A stretch of DNA of 64,000 nucleotides from NCBI GenBank assembly GCA_000244995.1, contig CM001438.1, positions 4,816,096 through 4,880,095 of the forward strand. The letters are read 5' to 3'. The notes under the pieces were generated by a model. The model was not told where the DNA came from. It was given only the letters and a program-made list of their open reading frames with translations, and did no database searches. This DNA comes from Burkholderiales bacterium JOSHI_001 (GTDB lineage: Bacteria > Pseudomonadota > Gammaproteobacteria > Burkholderiales > Burkholderiaceae_C). Positions 1 to 7,699 of this stretch are shown piece after piece. Within the stretch, counting starts at the first letter, position 1; every line of letters starts with the position of its first letter. Both the position numbers and the translations under genes were made by a program.

Positions 1-177
1 GAGCACGCCCACCAGCTCGAACACATCCGACGAGGCAGCGAACCTGGGCAGGGCAGGCCCTGTAGCCGCAGGCGCGGCGGCACCGTGGTCGTGGCCGTCA
101 CCTGCCAAGGCCCGCAGCGGTGTCAGGAAGAGAAGGGCTGCAAGCGGGATCGCAGCCAGAGGGGGAAAGTGTTTCAT
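1..177 (-). CDS. czcB: CzcB-type periplasmic adaptor of a heavy-metal RND pump, 5' part only
   Basis: Membrane-fusion subunit that would link an inner-membrane RND pump to the CzcC-like outer-membrane channel encoded just upstream. Only the first 59 codons are inside the window; the frame runs off the left edge. It opens with ATG at 177, then a signal peptide (MKH followed by an Ala/Leu-rich stretch to about residue 25), a His/Asp stretch GDGHDHG, and the segment PRFAASSDVFELVGVL that is typical of the start of CzcB adaptors (family knowledge). It lies 62 nt after czcC on the same strand, fitting the czcICBA order; czcA is expected beyond the edge. The assignment to zinc/cobalt/cadmium rather than another divalent metal is inferred from the czcI neighbour. 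Confidence 0.75.
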   Translation of the reverse strand, partial: MKHFPPLAAIPLAALLFLTPLRALAGDGHDHGAAAPAATGPALPRFAASSDVFELVGVL

Positions 178-239
178 GGGGAATTTTCCAAAGTCGTTGT
201 TCGATGGCTCGCACGGCAGCAGCAGCGCTGGGAGGGCCC

Positions 240-1523
240 TCATTGCGGCAGCAAGCCAAGCGCCTGACGCCAGGCGGAGATGGCGGCGGCCAGTTCGATT
301 CGTGCGCGTGCGGCCTGGCGGTCGGCCTCGGCGGCCTCGGCCTCGATGCGCAGCCGTGTGGGCAGGTCGGTTTCGCCCATGCGGAAGGACTTGTCGAAGA
401 AGCCGCGCGACTCACCAGCCAGTTGCGCTCGGCGGTTGGCAGCTGCCAGCTGCAACTTCGCCCCGTCGGCACGCGCCTTGGCGGCGTCGCGCTCGCCGGC
501 CAGACGGGCTCGTTCCAGGTTCAACTGCGCCTGCAGCTCCAGGGCGTCGGCCTTGGCCGCGGCAGTGCGTGCATCGTGGCGCGGCCCCGCTCCGAAGGGG
601 ATGCGCACGCCCACGGTGAAGGTTTGCTGCCAGGCCTCGCCAGAGAGGCCACGGTCGCGTGTGGTGGCCACCGTCAGCTCGGGGTTGGCGCGCGTTTGCG
701 TGGCCGCCAAGGCAGCAGTACCTTCAGCCACTGCAGCGCGGTCCTTCAACGCCAGCAATTCACCGTGCGCATCCAGGTCAGTCACGGTCGCGTCGGGCGG
801 TGCCTCGGCGCCAGGGTCGGCAGGGCTGGCCTTGAAGTCCATGGTGGGCGAGGCCACCAGCGTGCGCAGCGAAAGCTCGGCCACCACCACGGCGGCGTCG
901 GCCTGTGCTACCGACGCCTGCGCAGCGGCCACAGCGCCATCGGCCTGGTGCTGGTCGGCCTGAGCCAGATCGCCGGCCTTGAGGCGCTTGCCCACGTCGG
1001 CCGCAATCCGCTGCGCACTGTCGAGCTGGCCCTGCGCAGTGGCAGCCTCAGCGCGCGCACGTTGCCAGTTCCACCATGCCTCACGCACGCTGGCTGCCAC
1101 CCGCAACTGGGCCGCCAAGGTCCGGCTTTCGAGGGCGAGGCCTTCTGCCTGGGCCAATGCCTGACTGCGCCCCCGTTCGCCGGGCAACCACAGTGGAATG
1201 GCCAGGCCCGCCTCGTACTCGCGGGCACCTAGATTGCGGTTCAAGCGGTCGGTCTTGCCTGTCAGTTCCACCGCCACAGGTTCGGGCGTCCACGACGCGG
1301 CGGCCCGCTGCTGCGCGCGGGCAGCGTCGCGGCGTGCGGTCAGCGCGGACACTTCGGGCTGTCTGGCCCATGTGGCTTCGAAAGCCTGGCTCAAGGTCAG
1401 GCGTTCAGGCTTCGCAGGTGCCTGGGCCAATACTCCTGGGGAAACAGCGCTGAGCGCCACCGTCAGGAGAGCGCCGGCCGTGCTTCGCCAGCGCGTGTGC
1501 GCAATGAATTTTCCTCGGTACAT
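240..1523 (-). CDS. czcC: CzcC-like TolC-family outer-membrane channel
   Basis: Outer-membrane efflux factor that would complete a tripartite RND pump with the adaptor downstream, releasing divalent metal outside the cell. The product is about 427 residues, usual for CzcC. It has a signal peptide ending near VLAQA, then two long Ala/Arg/Glu-rich helical repeats typical of the OEP (TolC) fold, including the LTLSQAFEATWARQPEV start and a second-half segment ending ISAWRQALGLLPQ. I chose ATG 1523 because GGAG lies 6 nt upstream; an in-frame TTG at 1547 would add 8 residues without a better ribosome site. It follows czcI by about 145 nt and precedes czcB by 62 nt on the same strand. Substrate is inferred from context only. 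Confidence 0.85.
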   Translation of the reverse strand: MYRGKFIAHTRWRSTAGALLTVALSAVSPGVLAQAPAKPERLTLSQAFEATWARQPEVSALTARRDAARAQQRAAASWTPEPVAVELTGKTDRLNRNLGAREYEAGLAIPLWLPGERGRSQALAQAEGLALESRTLAAQLRVAASVREAWWNWQRARAEAATAQGQLDSAQRIAADVGKRLKAGDLAQADQHQADGAVAAAQASVAQADAAVVVAELSLRTLVASPTMDFKASPADPGAEAPPDATVTDLDAHGELLALKDRAAVAEGTAALAATQTRANPELTVATTRDRGLSGEAWQQTFTVGVRIPFGAGPRHDARTAAAKADALELQAQLNLERARLAGERDAAKARADGAKLQLAAANRRAQLAGESRGFFDKSFRMGETDLPTRLRIEAEAAEADRQAARARIELAAAISAWRQALGLLPQ

Positions 1524-1668
1524 CCGATGCTCCAGTGTTGAAAACAACTCACGGGAGATCGACGAGGGAGCGACCCGGCCGGGTCGCGTCGCGGCTGAGC
1601 GGCCGTCGACGACGGCACGCGCTCAGGCGCGGACGGGCTTCAGAAAGGAGAAGTGGCCGCCTCGCCGA

Positions 1669-2031
1669 TCAGGCGAGGGGCGCCCACTGAGGGCGTTCGG
1701 GCGGACTGTGCACCAGGCTGCGCACAAGCCCTGCAGCCAACATGGCCGGCTGCGAAGCAATGTCAGGAGACACCAATCCCGTCAATGGCGACACGATCCC
1801 GGAGCAGCCGCCATGGCAGTGCGCACAGTCGAAGTCATTGCCACCGGGCGTTTTGCCAGCCGCGTCACCATCGACCTGACTGGCAGTCGAGTCAGCTTGG
1901 TGCTGATGCTCGTGGTGGCCGAAGTGCTGGCTCGCCACCCCGCGTTCGTGCCCGCAATAGCTGGCCACCGCCGCCCAGGTGAACTGGAACGGCAGCAAAG
2001 CCAACATGAGGATTGCAAGCCAACGACGCAT
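1669..2031 (-). CDS. czcI: CzcI-like small periplasmic metal-efflux accessory protein
   Basis: Small (120 residues) exported protein at the head of the czc operon. The start MRRWLAILMLALLPFQFTWA is a signal peptide closely resembling that of CzcI proteins. The mature part has a His-rich cluster (HFGHHEHQHQ, about residues 37-46) and a CAHCHGGC motif near residues 69-76, both able to bind divalent metal. CzcI is known as a small protein encoded before czcC and thought to modulate czc expression; its exact role is unsettled. A perfect 13-bp palindrome lies about 10 nt upstream of the ATG (2041-2053), where a metal-responsive regulator could act. The upstream neighbour is a broken plasmid-type partition gene, so the operon sits at the edge of a rearranged island. 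Confidence 0.8.
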   Translation of the reverse strand: MRRWLAILMLALLPFQFTWAAVASYCGHERGVASQHFGHHEHQHQADSTASQVDGDAAGKTPGGNDFDCAHCHGGCSGIVSPLTGLVSPDIASQPAMLAAGLVRSLVHSPPERPQWAPLA

Positions 2032-2040
2032 TGCGAAGAG

Positions 2041-2053
2041 TGTAGCAGCTACA
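2041..2053. promoter_or_regulatory. Perfect 13-bp palindrome upstream of czcI (candidate operator)
   Basis: TGTAGC-A-GCTACA, centred about 16 nt before the czcI ATG. Its position over the likely ribosome-binding or early transcribed region suggests an operator for repression or activation of the czc operon. No regulator is encoded beside it in this window, so the partner protein is unknown. Confidence 0.4.
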
Positions 2054-2246
2054 AGGATTGGCGCTGGTCAGATGAGGACAAGGGCGTGTTGCCCATCCGT
2101 ACGCGGCGCTTTTCGGCACTTCGACACGCGCTCAAAAAACTTGAGGGCGAGAAAATTCCGAGAAGGCGGTGCGGCGGCACAAGTCGGTAGGAACTTCCGC
2201 CCGCTGCGACTTTCACCGTCGGCGCTAACACCCGACGCAACCGACG

Positions 2247-2564
2247 ATGCCCGACCTCTCGGCCACGGCACGGTCGGTGGCCCTGGCCCGATCCGCCGGC
2301 CGGTCCTACTCCTTCGTCGTGAACCGGGCGCCCTCCCGCGCACCTGAAGTCGCGCAGGCCATCGAGGCACTGGGGTGCGGCGGGCAAGTTGCGCCGGTGG
2401 TTATCGGTGACCGCCGCGCCTACGCCCGCGCGCTGACAGATGGCCTCGCGGTGACGGAGTTCGCACCCGGCAGTTCAAAAGCTGCCACGGAAATCAACAC
2501 CTACTGGACCTGGTTGTACGAACACATGAAGGAACAAGCATGGCAAACGCAACAAGCAGCCTGA
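2247..2564 (+). pseudogene. C-terminal remnant of a ParA-family partition ATPase
   Basis: The residues from about 20 onward (YSFVVNRAPSRAPEV, then VAPVVIGDRRAYARAL and [17 protein letters not shown]) match the last ~100 residues of small plasmid/ICE ParA proteins. The Walker A and B motifs that belong in the N-terminal half are absent, so the ATPase is 5'-truncated and cannot function. The apparent ATG at 2247 is probably an accident of the truncation. It overlaps a ribbon-helix-helix gene start at 2540, the usual parA-parB-like coupling. It indicates that a plasmid or integrative element once occupied this locus. Confidence 0.7.
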
Positions 2565-2685
2565 GCAAATTCGCTGTCAAACCAGTGGACGAGGCGAGCA
2601 CCTCGACGAGCCCGGGCATCGTCCCCACGCGTGGCAAGAACAAGCGCGTCGGCATCGCCGTCCGCCTCAGCCCCGCATCCGACTG
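2540..2685 (+). pseudogene. N-terminal remnant of a ParB-like ribbon-helix-helix partner gene
   Basis: Starts with ATG at 2540 inside the end of the parA remnant. About 45 residues survive, ending [14 protein letters not shown], which is the opening of the RHH DNA-binding domain seen in small partition/stability proteins encoded after parA (family knowledge). After that point the reading frame runs into IS3-family sequence, so the gene is cut by the insertion near 2685. The long frame that appears to continue to 3754 is antisense to transposase genes and is not part of this protein. Confidence 0.6.
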
Positions 2686-2891
2686 CTTGACCCAGTCCAG
2701 CAGCGTGGACGGCACACAGCCCATCTTGGGTGCGATCGACTCGACCGTGGCCCACAGCGACGGGTACTCCGCGCGGTGTTCCTGGACCAGCCGCACCGCG
2801 CGCTCGCGGACCTCGGGTGAGAACTTGTTTGACTTCTTCATGGCTCCATCTTCTCAAAGGTTGGAGCCTCCACGAAAAGCGGGGCGGTTCA
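2685..2891 (-). mobile_element. IS3-family insertion sequence, left-end fragment with start of orfA
   Basis: On the minus strand this begins at 2891 with TGAACCGCCCCGC, an IS3-type terminal inverted repeat, followed after about 50 nt by ATG at 2841. The encoded N-terminus [16 protein letters not shown] and the [12 protein letters not shown] helix-turn-helix segment are those of IS3-family OrfA. Only about 52 codons match before the sequence joins the partition remnant near 2685, so orfB and the right end are missing. The left end sits exactly where the IS66 tnpC frame is interrupted, which shows that the IS3 element jumped into the IS66 element and a later deletion removed the rest of both. 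Confidence 0.7.
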
Positions 2892-3732
2892 CCTGCAGCT
2901 CGGTCTCGTCGCCGAACACCAGCGGTGCGTCCAGCAGTTCGTCGCGCAGCAGGTTGATCACTGGCTGCACCGCCTGGCCCACGCGCACCATGCTGCCGGC
3001 CACCGTGTTGCGCGAGATGTCGGTGCCACCGAAGCGTCCCAGCAGCGCGGCCTGGCGGTACAGCGGCAGCCCGTCGAGGTACTTCGCCGTGGCCATCCAG
3101 GCCAGCGCGCTGTCGGTGAACAGGCCTTTGGGGATCACCTGTGCCGGCCGTGCCGCCAGGCGCAGTCCGCCGTCGCAGCAGGGGCAGGCGTACTTGACCC
3201 GCTCGTGGCGGATCACGCGCACCTGCTGCGGGATGATGTCGAGCTGTTCGGTGGCCTCCACGCCGATCTCGCGCAGGGCCGCGCCGTCGTGCGGGCACAC
3301 GCGCTCGTCCTCGGGCAGTTCGTGGCGCACGACCTCGCGCGGCAGTTCGGGGTCCAGCGGCTTGCGCCCACGCTTGGCGCGCCGGTGGCCCGGCACGTCG
3401 ATTTTGTCGTCGTCGGATGCGGCTTCTTCGGCTGCCGGCTCGGCCTGTGCACCGAGGCTCTCGGCCTCGTTGAAGAACATGTCCCTCTGGTGCTGGCCGG
3501 TGACCTCGCTGCTGGCGGCGAAGAGCTGCCGCTTGAACTTGTTGAGCTGCTCCTTGAGCAGGTCGCGCTCGGTGCGGGTCACACGCAGTTCGCCGGCCAG
3601 GGCATCGTTGTGCGTGCGCGCCTCGGCCAGCGCCTGCTGCAGCGCTTGGAACTGTTCGAGCGTGGGCATGTCGGCCATCTGCCAGGCAGTGTCCCAGCGC
3701 CCGGCCGACGATGCCATTCGGATGTGCCGCAA
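2892..3732 (-). pseudogene. IS66 TnpC transposase, C-terminal half lost
   Basis: The product keeps the N-terminal leucine-zipper-like region (LEQFQALQQAL to EQLNKFKRQLF), the acidic linker, the zinc-finger domain (VCPHDG...ACPCCDGG) and the start of the DDE catalytic domain up to VFGDETELQV. The frame then crosses into the IS3 inverted repeat and stops at 2854. Full-length TnpC is about 500-530 residues, so roughly half is gone, including the other catalytic acidic residues. The start is taken at 3732, 24 nt after tnpB; ATGs at 3678 and 3669 are alternatives. Confidence 0.75.
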
Positions 3733-3756
3733 TGGCGCGGCACCACCGGCGTGATC

Positions 3757-4107
3757 TCAGCCCACGCGCTGGTACAGCCGCTGGGGATGCCGCTGCACCA
3801 CGCCGATATCGATGCCCTCGAGCAGCCAGTGCAGTTGCTCCACCGTCAGCGTGGGCACGTCCTGCTCGCTCGGCCAGATGAACCGGTCTTGCTCCAGCCG
3901 CTTGAGCAGCAGCCAGAAGCCGTTGCGGTCCCAGCCAAGTACCTTGACGCGGTCACGGCGGCGGTTGCTGAACACATAGACGCAAGCGGCGAATGGGTTC
4001 AGGCCCAGGGCCTGCTGCACCAGCGCTGCCAGGCCGTTGATGTTGAGCCGGAAGTCCACCGGCGCGCGGTGCAGGTAGACCTTCAGCCCTTCGTCGAGAC
4101 GGAACAC
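3757..4107 (-). CDS. tnpB: IS66 accessory protein TnpB
   Basis: A 116-residue protein with the standard IS66 TnpB sequence: VYLHRAPVDFRLNINGLAALV near the start, then FSNRRRDRVKVLGWDRNGFWLLLKRLEQ and a FIWPSE segment. TnpB is required with TnpA and TnpC for transposition of IS66-type elements, though its biochemical role is not settled. It overlaps the end of tnpA by 25 nt, the usual coupled arrangement. It appears intact although its element is defective. Confidence 0.85.
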   Translation of the reverse strand: MFRLDEGLKVYLHRAPVDFRLNINGLAALVQQALGLNPFAACVYVFSNRRRDRVKVLGWDRNGFWLLLKRLEQDRFIWPSEQDVPTLTVEQLHWLLEGIDIGVVQRHPQRLYQRVG

Positions 4108-4520
4108 CGCAGCCTCCCCAGCGCCTGGATCAGTTCCTCAACATGCACAGCGCCCACGCCCCGGAAGTCCAGGGACACGCCGTTGGGCAGCCGGGCCTGC
4201 AGGTGCAGAACCGCAAGCGGTCCGCCAGGGTCTGGCACCTGGGCGGGATGCATCACAGGCACCGCCACAAACGCCGAAGGCGCCGGCGTCGCTCGGGCAA
4301 CCGCCGTGCGCAACCGGCCACCATGGCCATGCTCGCGCAACCAGCGCGTGACCTGGTTGGCGTTGATGCCGAACTCGCGCGCCAGGCGCGACACCGACGC
4401 CCCCGGTCGCAGGCACAAGGCCACCAACTCAGACTTCGCCTGCTCGTCGTACCGGCTTCGCCCGTCGCTCTTGCGCCCCACCACCAGCCGGCGCTTGAGC
4501 TCCGCCATCTCGTCTGTCAT
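4083..4520 (-). CDS. tnpA: IS66 TnpA (helix-turn-helix) protein
   Basis: A 145-residue first protein of the IS66 operon. The SRYDEQAKSELVALCLRPGASVSRLAREFGIN...TRWLREH region (about residues 22-64) is the transposase_8-like helix-turn-helix. The C-terminal part (LQARLPNGVSLDFRGVG) is typical of IS66 TnpA. Start ATG at 4520 sits next to a 10-bp-stem hairpin (4524-4549) that may affect expression from outside promoters. Confidence 0.8.
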   Translation of the reverse strand: MTDEMAELKRRLVVGRKSDGRSRYDEQAKSELVALCLRPGASVSRLAREFGINANQVTRWLREHGHGGRLRTAVARATPAPSAFVAVPVMHPAQVPDPGGPLAVLHLQARLPNGVSLDFRGVGAVHVEELIQALGRLRCSVSTKG

Positions 4521-4523
4521 CAG

Positions 4524-4549
4524 GTTCCCACGTTCGTCTACGTGGGAAC
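4524..4549. repeat. Inverted repeat immediately upstream of IS66 tnpA
   Basis: Arms GTTCCCACGT and ACGTGGGAAC separated by a 6-nt loop, a perfect 10-bp stem four bases from the tnpA start codon. In mRNA it would sequester or abut the ribosome site and could limit expression from read-through transcripts, a common protection in insertion sequences. This role is inference. Confidence 0.5.
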
Positions 4550-4596
4550 GTAGGCTGTCAGGTCACAGCCGTCGGCTCAAGGACGGGGTTCATTGA

Positions 4597-4744
4597 CCGC
4601 ATACCGCGTACCTCAAGGACGTGCTGCAGCGCCTGCCTACGCAGCCGGCCTCTGCCGTGACGGAGCTGCTGCCGTATCGCTGGAAGCCTGCTGCCTGAAC
4701 CTGAGTTCAGTCGGCGTCAAGGTGAGTTGGCCGGACGGATACAC
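4597..4744 (+). mobile_element. 3' end of a second IS66-family element (tnpC C-terminus and right end)
   Basis: The plus-strand frame from 4597 encodes AYLKDVLQRLPTQPASAV followed by TELLPYRWKPAA and TGA at 4696, which is the C-terminal signature of IS66 TnpC. About 25 nt later, GGCCGGACGGATACAC (ending 4744) reads in reverse complement as an IS66 left-repeat type sequence beginning GTGTATCCGTCCGGCC. The rest of this element is missing; it now abuts an oppositely oriented IS66 copy of a different subgroup. Together they form an IS graveyard at the left side of the copper island. Confidence 0.65.
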
Positions 4745-5077
4745 TTGAAGCGCCTGCGCGCAGCCTGGAAGCAGGATGCCGAGGGCGTTCTTCGCCTTGC
4801 ACGCGCCCTCTTGGAGGTCGAGGGGGCGCAGCCGGCCAAACGGGTCATAGCGAGACTGATGACCGGCGACGACCCGTCAGATGATGGAGGCTCCATCATG
4901 ATCGCCACCGACCCTCCGACCGAGCGCCCCGCGCGAGAACCACTGCTTGTCGAGGTTCAAGCTACTAGCCCCGACAGCGTGACACTCAAGGTGAACACCC
5001 GCCTGCCTGGATCAGTGCGCGAAGATCTCGTTCGATACATTGAGCGATTCCTACGGACGCGAAACAATCGCACCTGA
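4745..5077 (+). CDS. Unrecognised protein, probable 3' remnant cut by the IS66 right end
   Basis: An open frame of about 110 residues ending TGA at 5077. It starts inside the IS66 terminal repeat, so the true 5' end was probably lost when the IS inserted. The frame contains KRLRAAWKQDAEGVLRLA and a C-terminal part (LLVEVQATSPDSVTLKV then LVRYIERFLRTRNN) with alternating beta and helix character. I do not recognise the family. An internal ATG at 4859 could give a shorter protein. It lies convergent to the sensor kinase gene (stop at 5135). Confidence 0.35.
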   Translation: MKRLRAAWKQDAEGVLRLARALLEVEGAQPAKRVIARLMTGDDPSDDGGSIMIATDPPTERPAREPLLVEVQATSPDSVTLKVNTRLPGSVREDLVRYIERFLRTRNNRT

Positions 5078-5134
5078 CGTCGCGGCGACGCATAACGTTG
5101 AGAATTGATCGCCCGTAGGCCCGCAGCGACCTGG

Positions 5135-6535
5135 TCAGGCCTGCAAAGACAGCGCTGGAAATCGCATCACGAAGCGGACGCAACGGCTGTGCGACTCCGC
5201 TTGGATGTCGCCACCGTGAGCCTGAACAATGGCTCTGGTGATGGACAACCCCAGCCCGGCGCCTTCTGCAGCTGGGTGCCTCCGAGACGGATCAACGCGG
5301 AAGAACCGGTCAAACAGACGGGGCAGTGCCGCAGGTGGGATATCGTCCGCCGCGTTCTCAACACTGACCAGCAAGCTGGAACCGTCCCGCTCCACCGCCA
5401 CGGCCACCTGGCTGCCAGCGTCACCGTGCCGAACAGCGTTGGAGAGTAGGTTTCCTAGGGCCCGGCGAAACATCAGCCGGTCGCCGTCGATCTCGCCATC
5501 GCCGGCAAGGCTCAAGCGCACTCCTTTTTCTTCAGCCATGGCGTCGTAGAACTCCAGCAGAGTCCGAATCTCAGGCGCAACGGCAAATCGCTCGCGCCCC
5601 GGTAGCGCCATGCCGCGTTCGGCCTTGGCCAGGAACAACATGTCCGACACCATGCGAGCCATGCGCTCAAGCTCTTCGGCGTTCGATGCCAAAATGTTGC
5701 GGTAAGTCGGTGCATCACGTTTGGCAGACAGCGCCACCTGGGTTTGCGTCAGAAGGTTGCTGATCGGCGTGCGCAGTTCGTGGGCCAGGTCGGACGAGAA
5801 CTCCGAAAGCCGGCGATAGTCGTCTTGCAGGCGGTCCAGCATGCCGTTGAGTTCACTCGCCAAATCGGCCATCTCGACCGGCACCGCCTGAACAGGCATG
5901 CGCTCGCTGAACTGGTGCCCGGATACCGCCGCCGCCTTGGCCTTCATCGCTCGCAGTGGCGCCAGGCCCTGGTGTGCCGCCAGCCAACCGAGAACACCGC
6001 TCGAGGCAACGGCGATCAAGGCATACCAGATCAAGGTGCTGCGCAGCTCAACCAGAAAGTGGTCATGGTGCCCGGTGTCGATAGCGGCCAGCACTTCAAA
6101 GGTGATCGACTTGTCGTAAGCTGGCTTCACACGGAACGTCATTGAACGGAACTCGCGTTCCTCCATGTGCCAATGCTGCAGTTGGACGGGCGTCCCATTG
6201 GCCGACAACGTCGTCGGCGCTTGAGCAGCGGCCAGCGGGTCGAATCCCTGTGAACGGTACAGAGAGTTGCCTTGCGAATCCTTGACCATTACAAACAGGC
6301 CATCGTGGTGGCCCAGCGCCTCGTTCAGCCTCCACTTGGTGTCTTCGGCGGAGTTGGCGGTCAGGACAATGTCTTTGATCAGATACTTCTTATCCTGCAA
6401 CGCGCCTCGGTCCAAGTCGACAAAGTGCCGCTCGGTGGCTTGGATGAACACCAAGCCCAGGCCGAGGACGATGACTGCGGCGAGGACAGTAAAAAAGACC
6501 GTCAAGCGCTGGGTCAATGACAGGGCGCGCAGCAC
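5135..6535 (-). CDS. copS: Heavy-metal sensor histidine kinase (CopS/CusS type)
   Basis: Inner-membrane kinase expected to sense periplasmic copper or silver and phosphorylate the adjacent regulator. Visible features: first membrane helix about residues 9-30, a periplasmic domain of about 140 residues, second helix about 168-190, a HAMP region, the phospho-acceptor H-box FSSDLAHELRTPISN, and ATPase boxes (NLLSNAVRHG, GAGLGLSI). Length of 466 fits CusS/CopS kinases. The start is GTG, directly after the TGA of the regulator gene, so the two are translationally coupled. The pair is divergent from the copper-resistance operon beginning at 7376, which supports copper as the signal. Silver or another soft metal cannot be excluded. 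Confidence 0.88.
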   Translation of the reverse strand: MLRALSLTQRLTVFFTVLAAVIVLGLGLVFIQATERHFVDLDRGALQDKKYLIKDIVLTANSAEDTKWRLNEALGHHDGLFVMVKDSQGNSLYRSQGFDPLAAAQAPTTLSANGTPVQLQHWHMEEREFRSMTFRVKPAYDKSITFEVLAAIDTGHHDHFLVELRSTLIWYALIAVASSGVLGWLAAHQGLAPLRAMKAKAAAVSGHQFSERMPVQAVPVEMADLASELNGMLDRLQDDYRRLSEFSSDLAHELRTPISNLLTQTQVALSAKRDAPTYRNILASNAEELERMARMVSDMLFLAKAERGMALPGRERFAVAPEIRTLLEFYDAMAEEKGVRLSLAGDGEIDGDRLMFRRALGNLLSNAVRHGDAGSQVAVAVERDGSSLLVSVENAADDIPPAALPRLFDRFFRVDPSRRHPAAEGAGLGLSITRAIVQAHGGDIQAESHSRCVRFVMRFPALSLQA

Positions 6536-7228
6536 TCAGGGCTCCTCCGGCGCTTCGAGCACGTAGCCCATGCCGCGCACCGTATGAATGAGCTTCACCT
6601 CATGGCCCTCGTCGATCTTCACGCGCAGGCGGCGCACGGCCACTTCGATGGCGTTGCTGTCGCTGTCGAAGTTCATGTCCCACACCTGTGAGGCAATGAG
6701 CGAGCGGGGCAGCACCTCGCCATGCCGGCGCATCAGCAGCTCGAGCAGGCCGAAGTCCTTGGCTGTCAGATCGATGCGCCGACCGGAACGGTGAACTCGC
6801 CGTCGCAGCAGGTCCAGCTCCAGATCGGCCACACGCAGGCTTGTGACGTCGTTGCCGCCGCGCCCTCGGCGCAGGATGGTGCGCACCCGAGCCAGCAACT
6901 CCGCGAATGAAAAGGGCTTGATCAGGTAGTCGTCAGCACCCAGCTCCAACCCTTTGATCCGGTCGGACACATCGTCACGCGCGGTGAGAAACAGCACAGG
7001 CATCTGCAGGCCGCGCCCTCGCAGCGATTGCAGAACCTGCCAGCCGTCCAGGCTGGGCAGCATGACGTCCAGGATGACCAGGTCGTAGAAGCTTTGCAGC
7101 GCCAACTGCAAGCCCTCAGCGCCGTCTTGCGTCCAATCGATCACAAACCCGGCCTCGCTCAGCCCCTGCCGCAGGTATTCCCCGGTCTTGGGTTCGTCTT
7201 CGACAAGCAGGATCTTCACGTTCGGCAT
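6536..7228 (-). CDS. copR: Heavy-metal response regulator (CopR/CusR type, OmpR family)
   Basis: DNA-binding response regulator of 230 residues. The receiver domain (1-120) shows [13 protein letters not shown], the phospho-acceptor Asp in LVILDVMLP, and the K in [15 protein letters not shown]. The C-terminal winged helix includes [15 protein letters not shown] and [15 protein letters not shown] and ends with [11 protein letters not shown]. All are hallmarks of the CusR/CopR subgroup. It is the first gene of the two-gene operon with the kinase and lies 147 nt from the divergent copper operon. Two short palindromes in that gap (7250-7262 and 7291-7300) are candidate binding sites. Confidence 0.9.
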   Translation of the reverse strand: MPNVKILLVEDEPKTGEYLRQGLSEAGFVIDWTQDGAEGLQLALQSFYDLVILDVMLPSLDGWQVLQSLRGRGLQMPVLFLTARDDVSDRIKGLELGADDYLIKPFSFAELLARVRTILRRGRGGNDVTSLRVADLELDLLRRRVHRSGRRIDLTAKDFGLLELLMRRHGEVLPRSLIASQVWDMNFDSDSNAIEVAVRRLRVKIDEGHEVKLIHTVRGMGYVLEAPEEP

Positions 7229-7249
7229 TCCTAGAACAAGCTGCAGATA

Positions 7250-7300
7250 GTGTCACAGACACCGGCCTACCTGATAGCCAGATAACGAAAATGTAAACAT
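7250..7300. promoter_or_regulatory. Divergent control region between copRS and the copper operon
   Basis: Contains two perfect palindromes: GTGTC-ACA-GACAC (7250-7262) and ATGT-AA-ACAT (7291-7300, preceded by GAAA). The second resembles half of the AT-rich CusR/CopR boxes known from other proteobacteria. Both lie between the divergent start codons at 7228 and 7376. I could not identify convincing -35/-10 pairs for either direction. Confidence 0.45.
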
Positions 7301-7375
7301 CCGCTCAGCTTGATGTCGGGTGCGGACTTCGAGAATAGCTTCACAGTCATCCGCGAACCACTCCACCGAGGCCCC

Positions 7376-7699
7376 ATGCCAAGCCTGAAATCCATCTCTG
7401 CGAGGCGACACCTGTTGCCTTGCATCCTGCTGTCGCTGGCGACCGGGTCCATAGCCCAGACGGCACGCACTGCCGGGCAGCACGACCTCCCCAGCAAGCT
7501 GCAGTACGTTTCCCCCTTTCAGGCCTACAAGGCCTACGCGGACCAGCCGGTCGAATCTTGGCGCGAGGCCAACGACCGCGTCGGCCGCATTGGCGGGTGG
7601 CGAACCTACGCCAAAGAGATGCGCACCGGCGAGCCGGCCAAAGATTCAGCCCCGCCCATGGACCCTCACGCTGGTCATGACAAGGGGGCCAAGCCATGA
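7376..7699 (+). CDS. Small periplasmic protein of unknown function, first gene of the copper operon
   Basis: A 107-residue product from ATG 7376. The start MPSLKSISARRHLLPCILLS... is a signal peptide ending near IAQ. The mature protein carries LQYVSPFQAYKAYADQPVESW followed by REANDRVGRIGGWRTYAKEM, and ends with a metal-binding-like MDPHAGHDKG tail. Proteins of this type precede TolC-like genes in copper clusters of Burkholderiales (recollection, not searched), but no activity is known. The stop overlaps the next start by 4 nt (ATGA at 7696). An upstream in-frame start at 7310 would add 22 residues before the signal peptide and is unlikely. Confidence 0.6.
   Translation: MPSLKSISARRHLLPCILLSLATGSIAQTARTAGQHDLPSKLQYVSPFQAYKAYADQPVESWREANDRVGRIGGWRTYAKEMRTGEPAKDSAPPMDPHAGHDKGAKP

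Larger units (their letters stand above)
2892..4592 (-). mobile_element. IS66-family element, 3'-truncated (tnpA, tnpB, partial tnpC)
   Basis: Three consecutive minus-strand genes in IS66 order: tnpA (4520-4083), tnpB (4107-3757) and tnpC (3732 to the break at 2892). tnpC is interrupted by the IS3 left end, so the element cannot supply its own transposase. The right boundary is estimated near 4592, five bases before the remnant of another IS66 tnpC that reads in the opposite direction; I did not identify the terminal repeat with certainty. Confidence 0.7.

Noticed and set aside
2540..3754. A 404-codon frame that appears to continue the RHH gene
   Set aside because: Only the first ~45 residues match the RHH family; the rest is antisense to IS3 and IS66 genes.
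5135..7228. A second independent two-component system for czc
   Set aside because: The pair is directly divergent from the copper operon and has CopRS/CusRS features, so copper control is the simpler reading.
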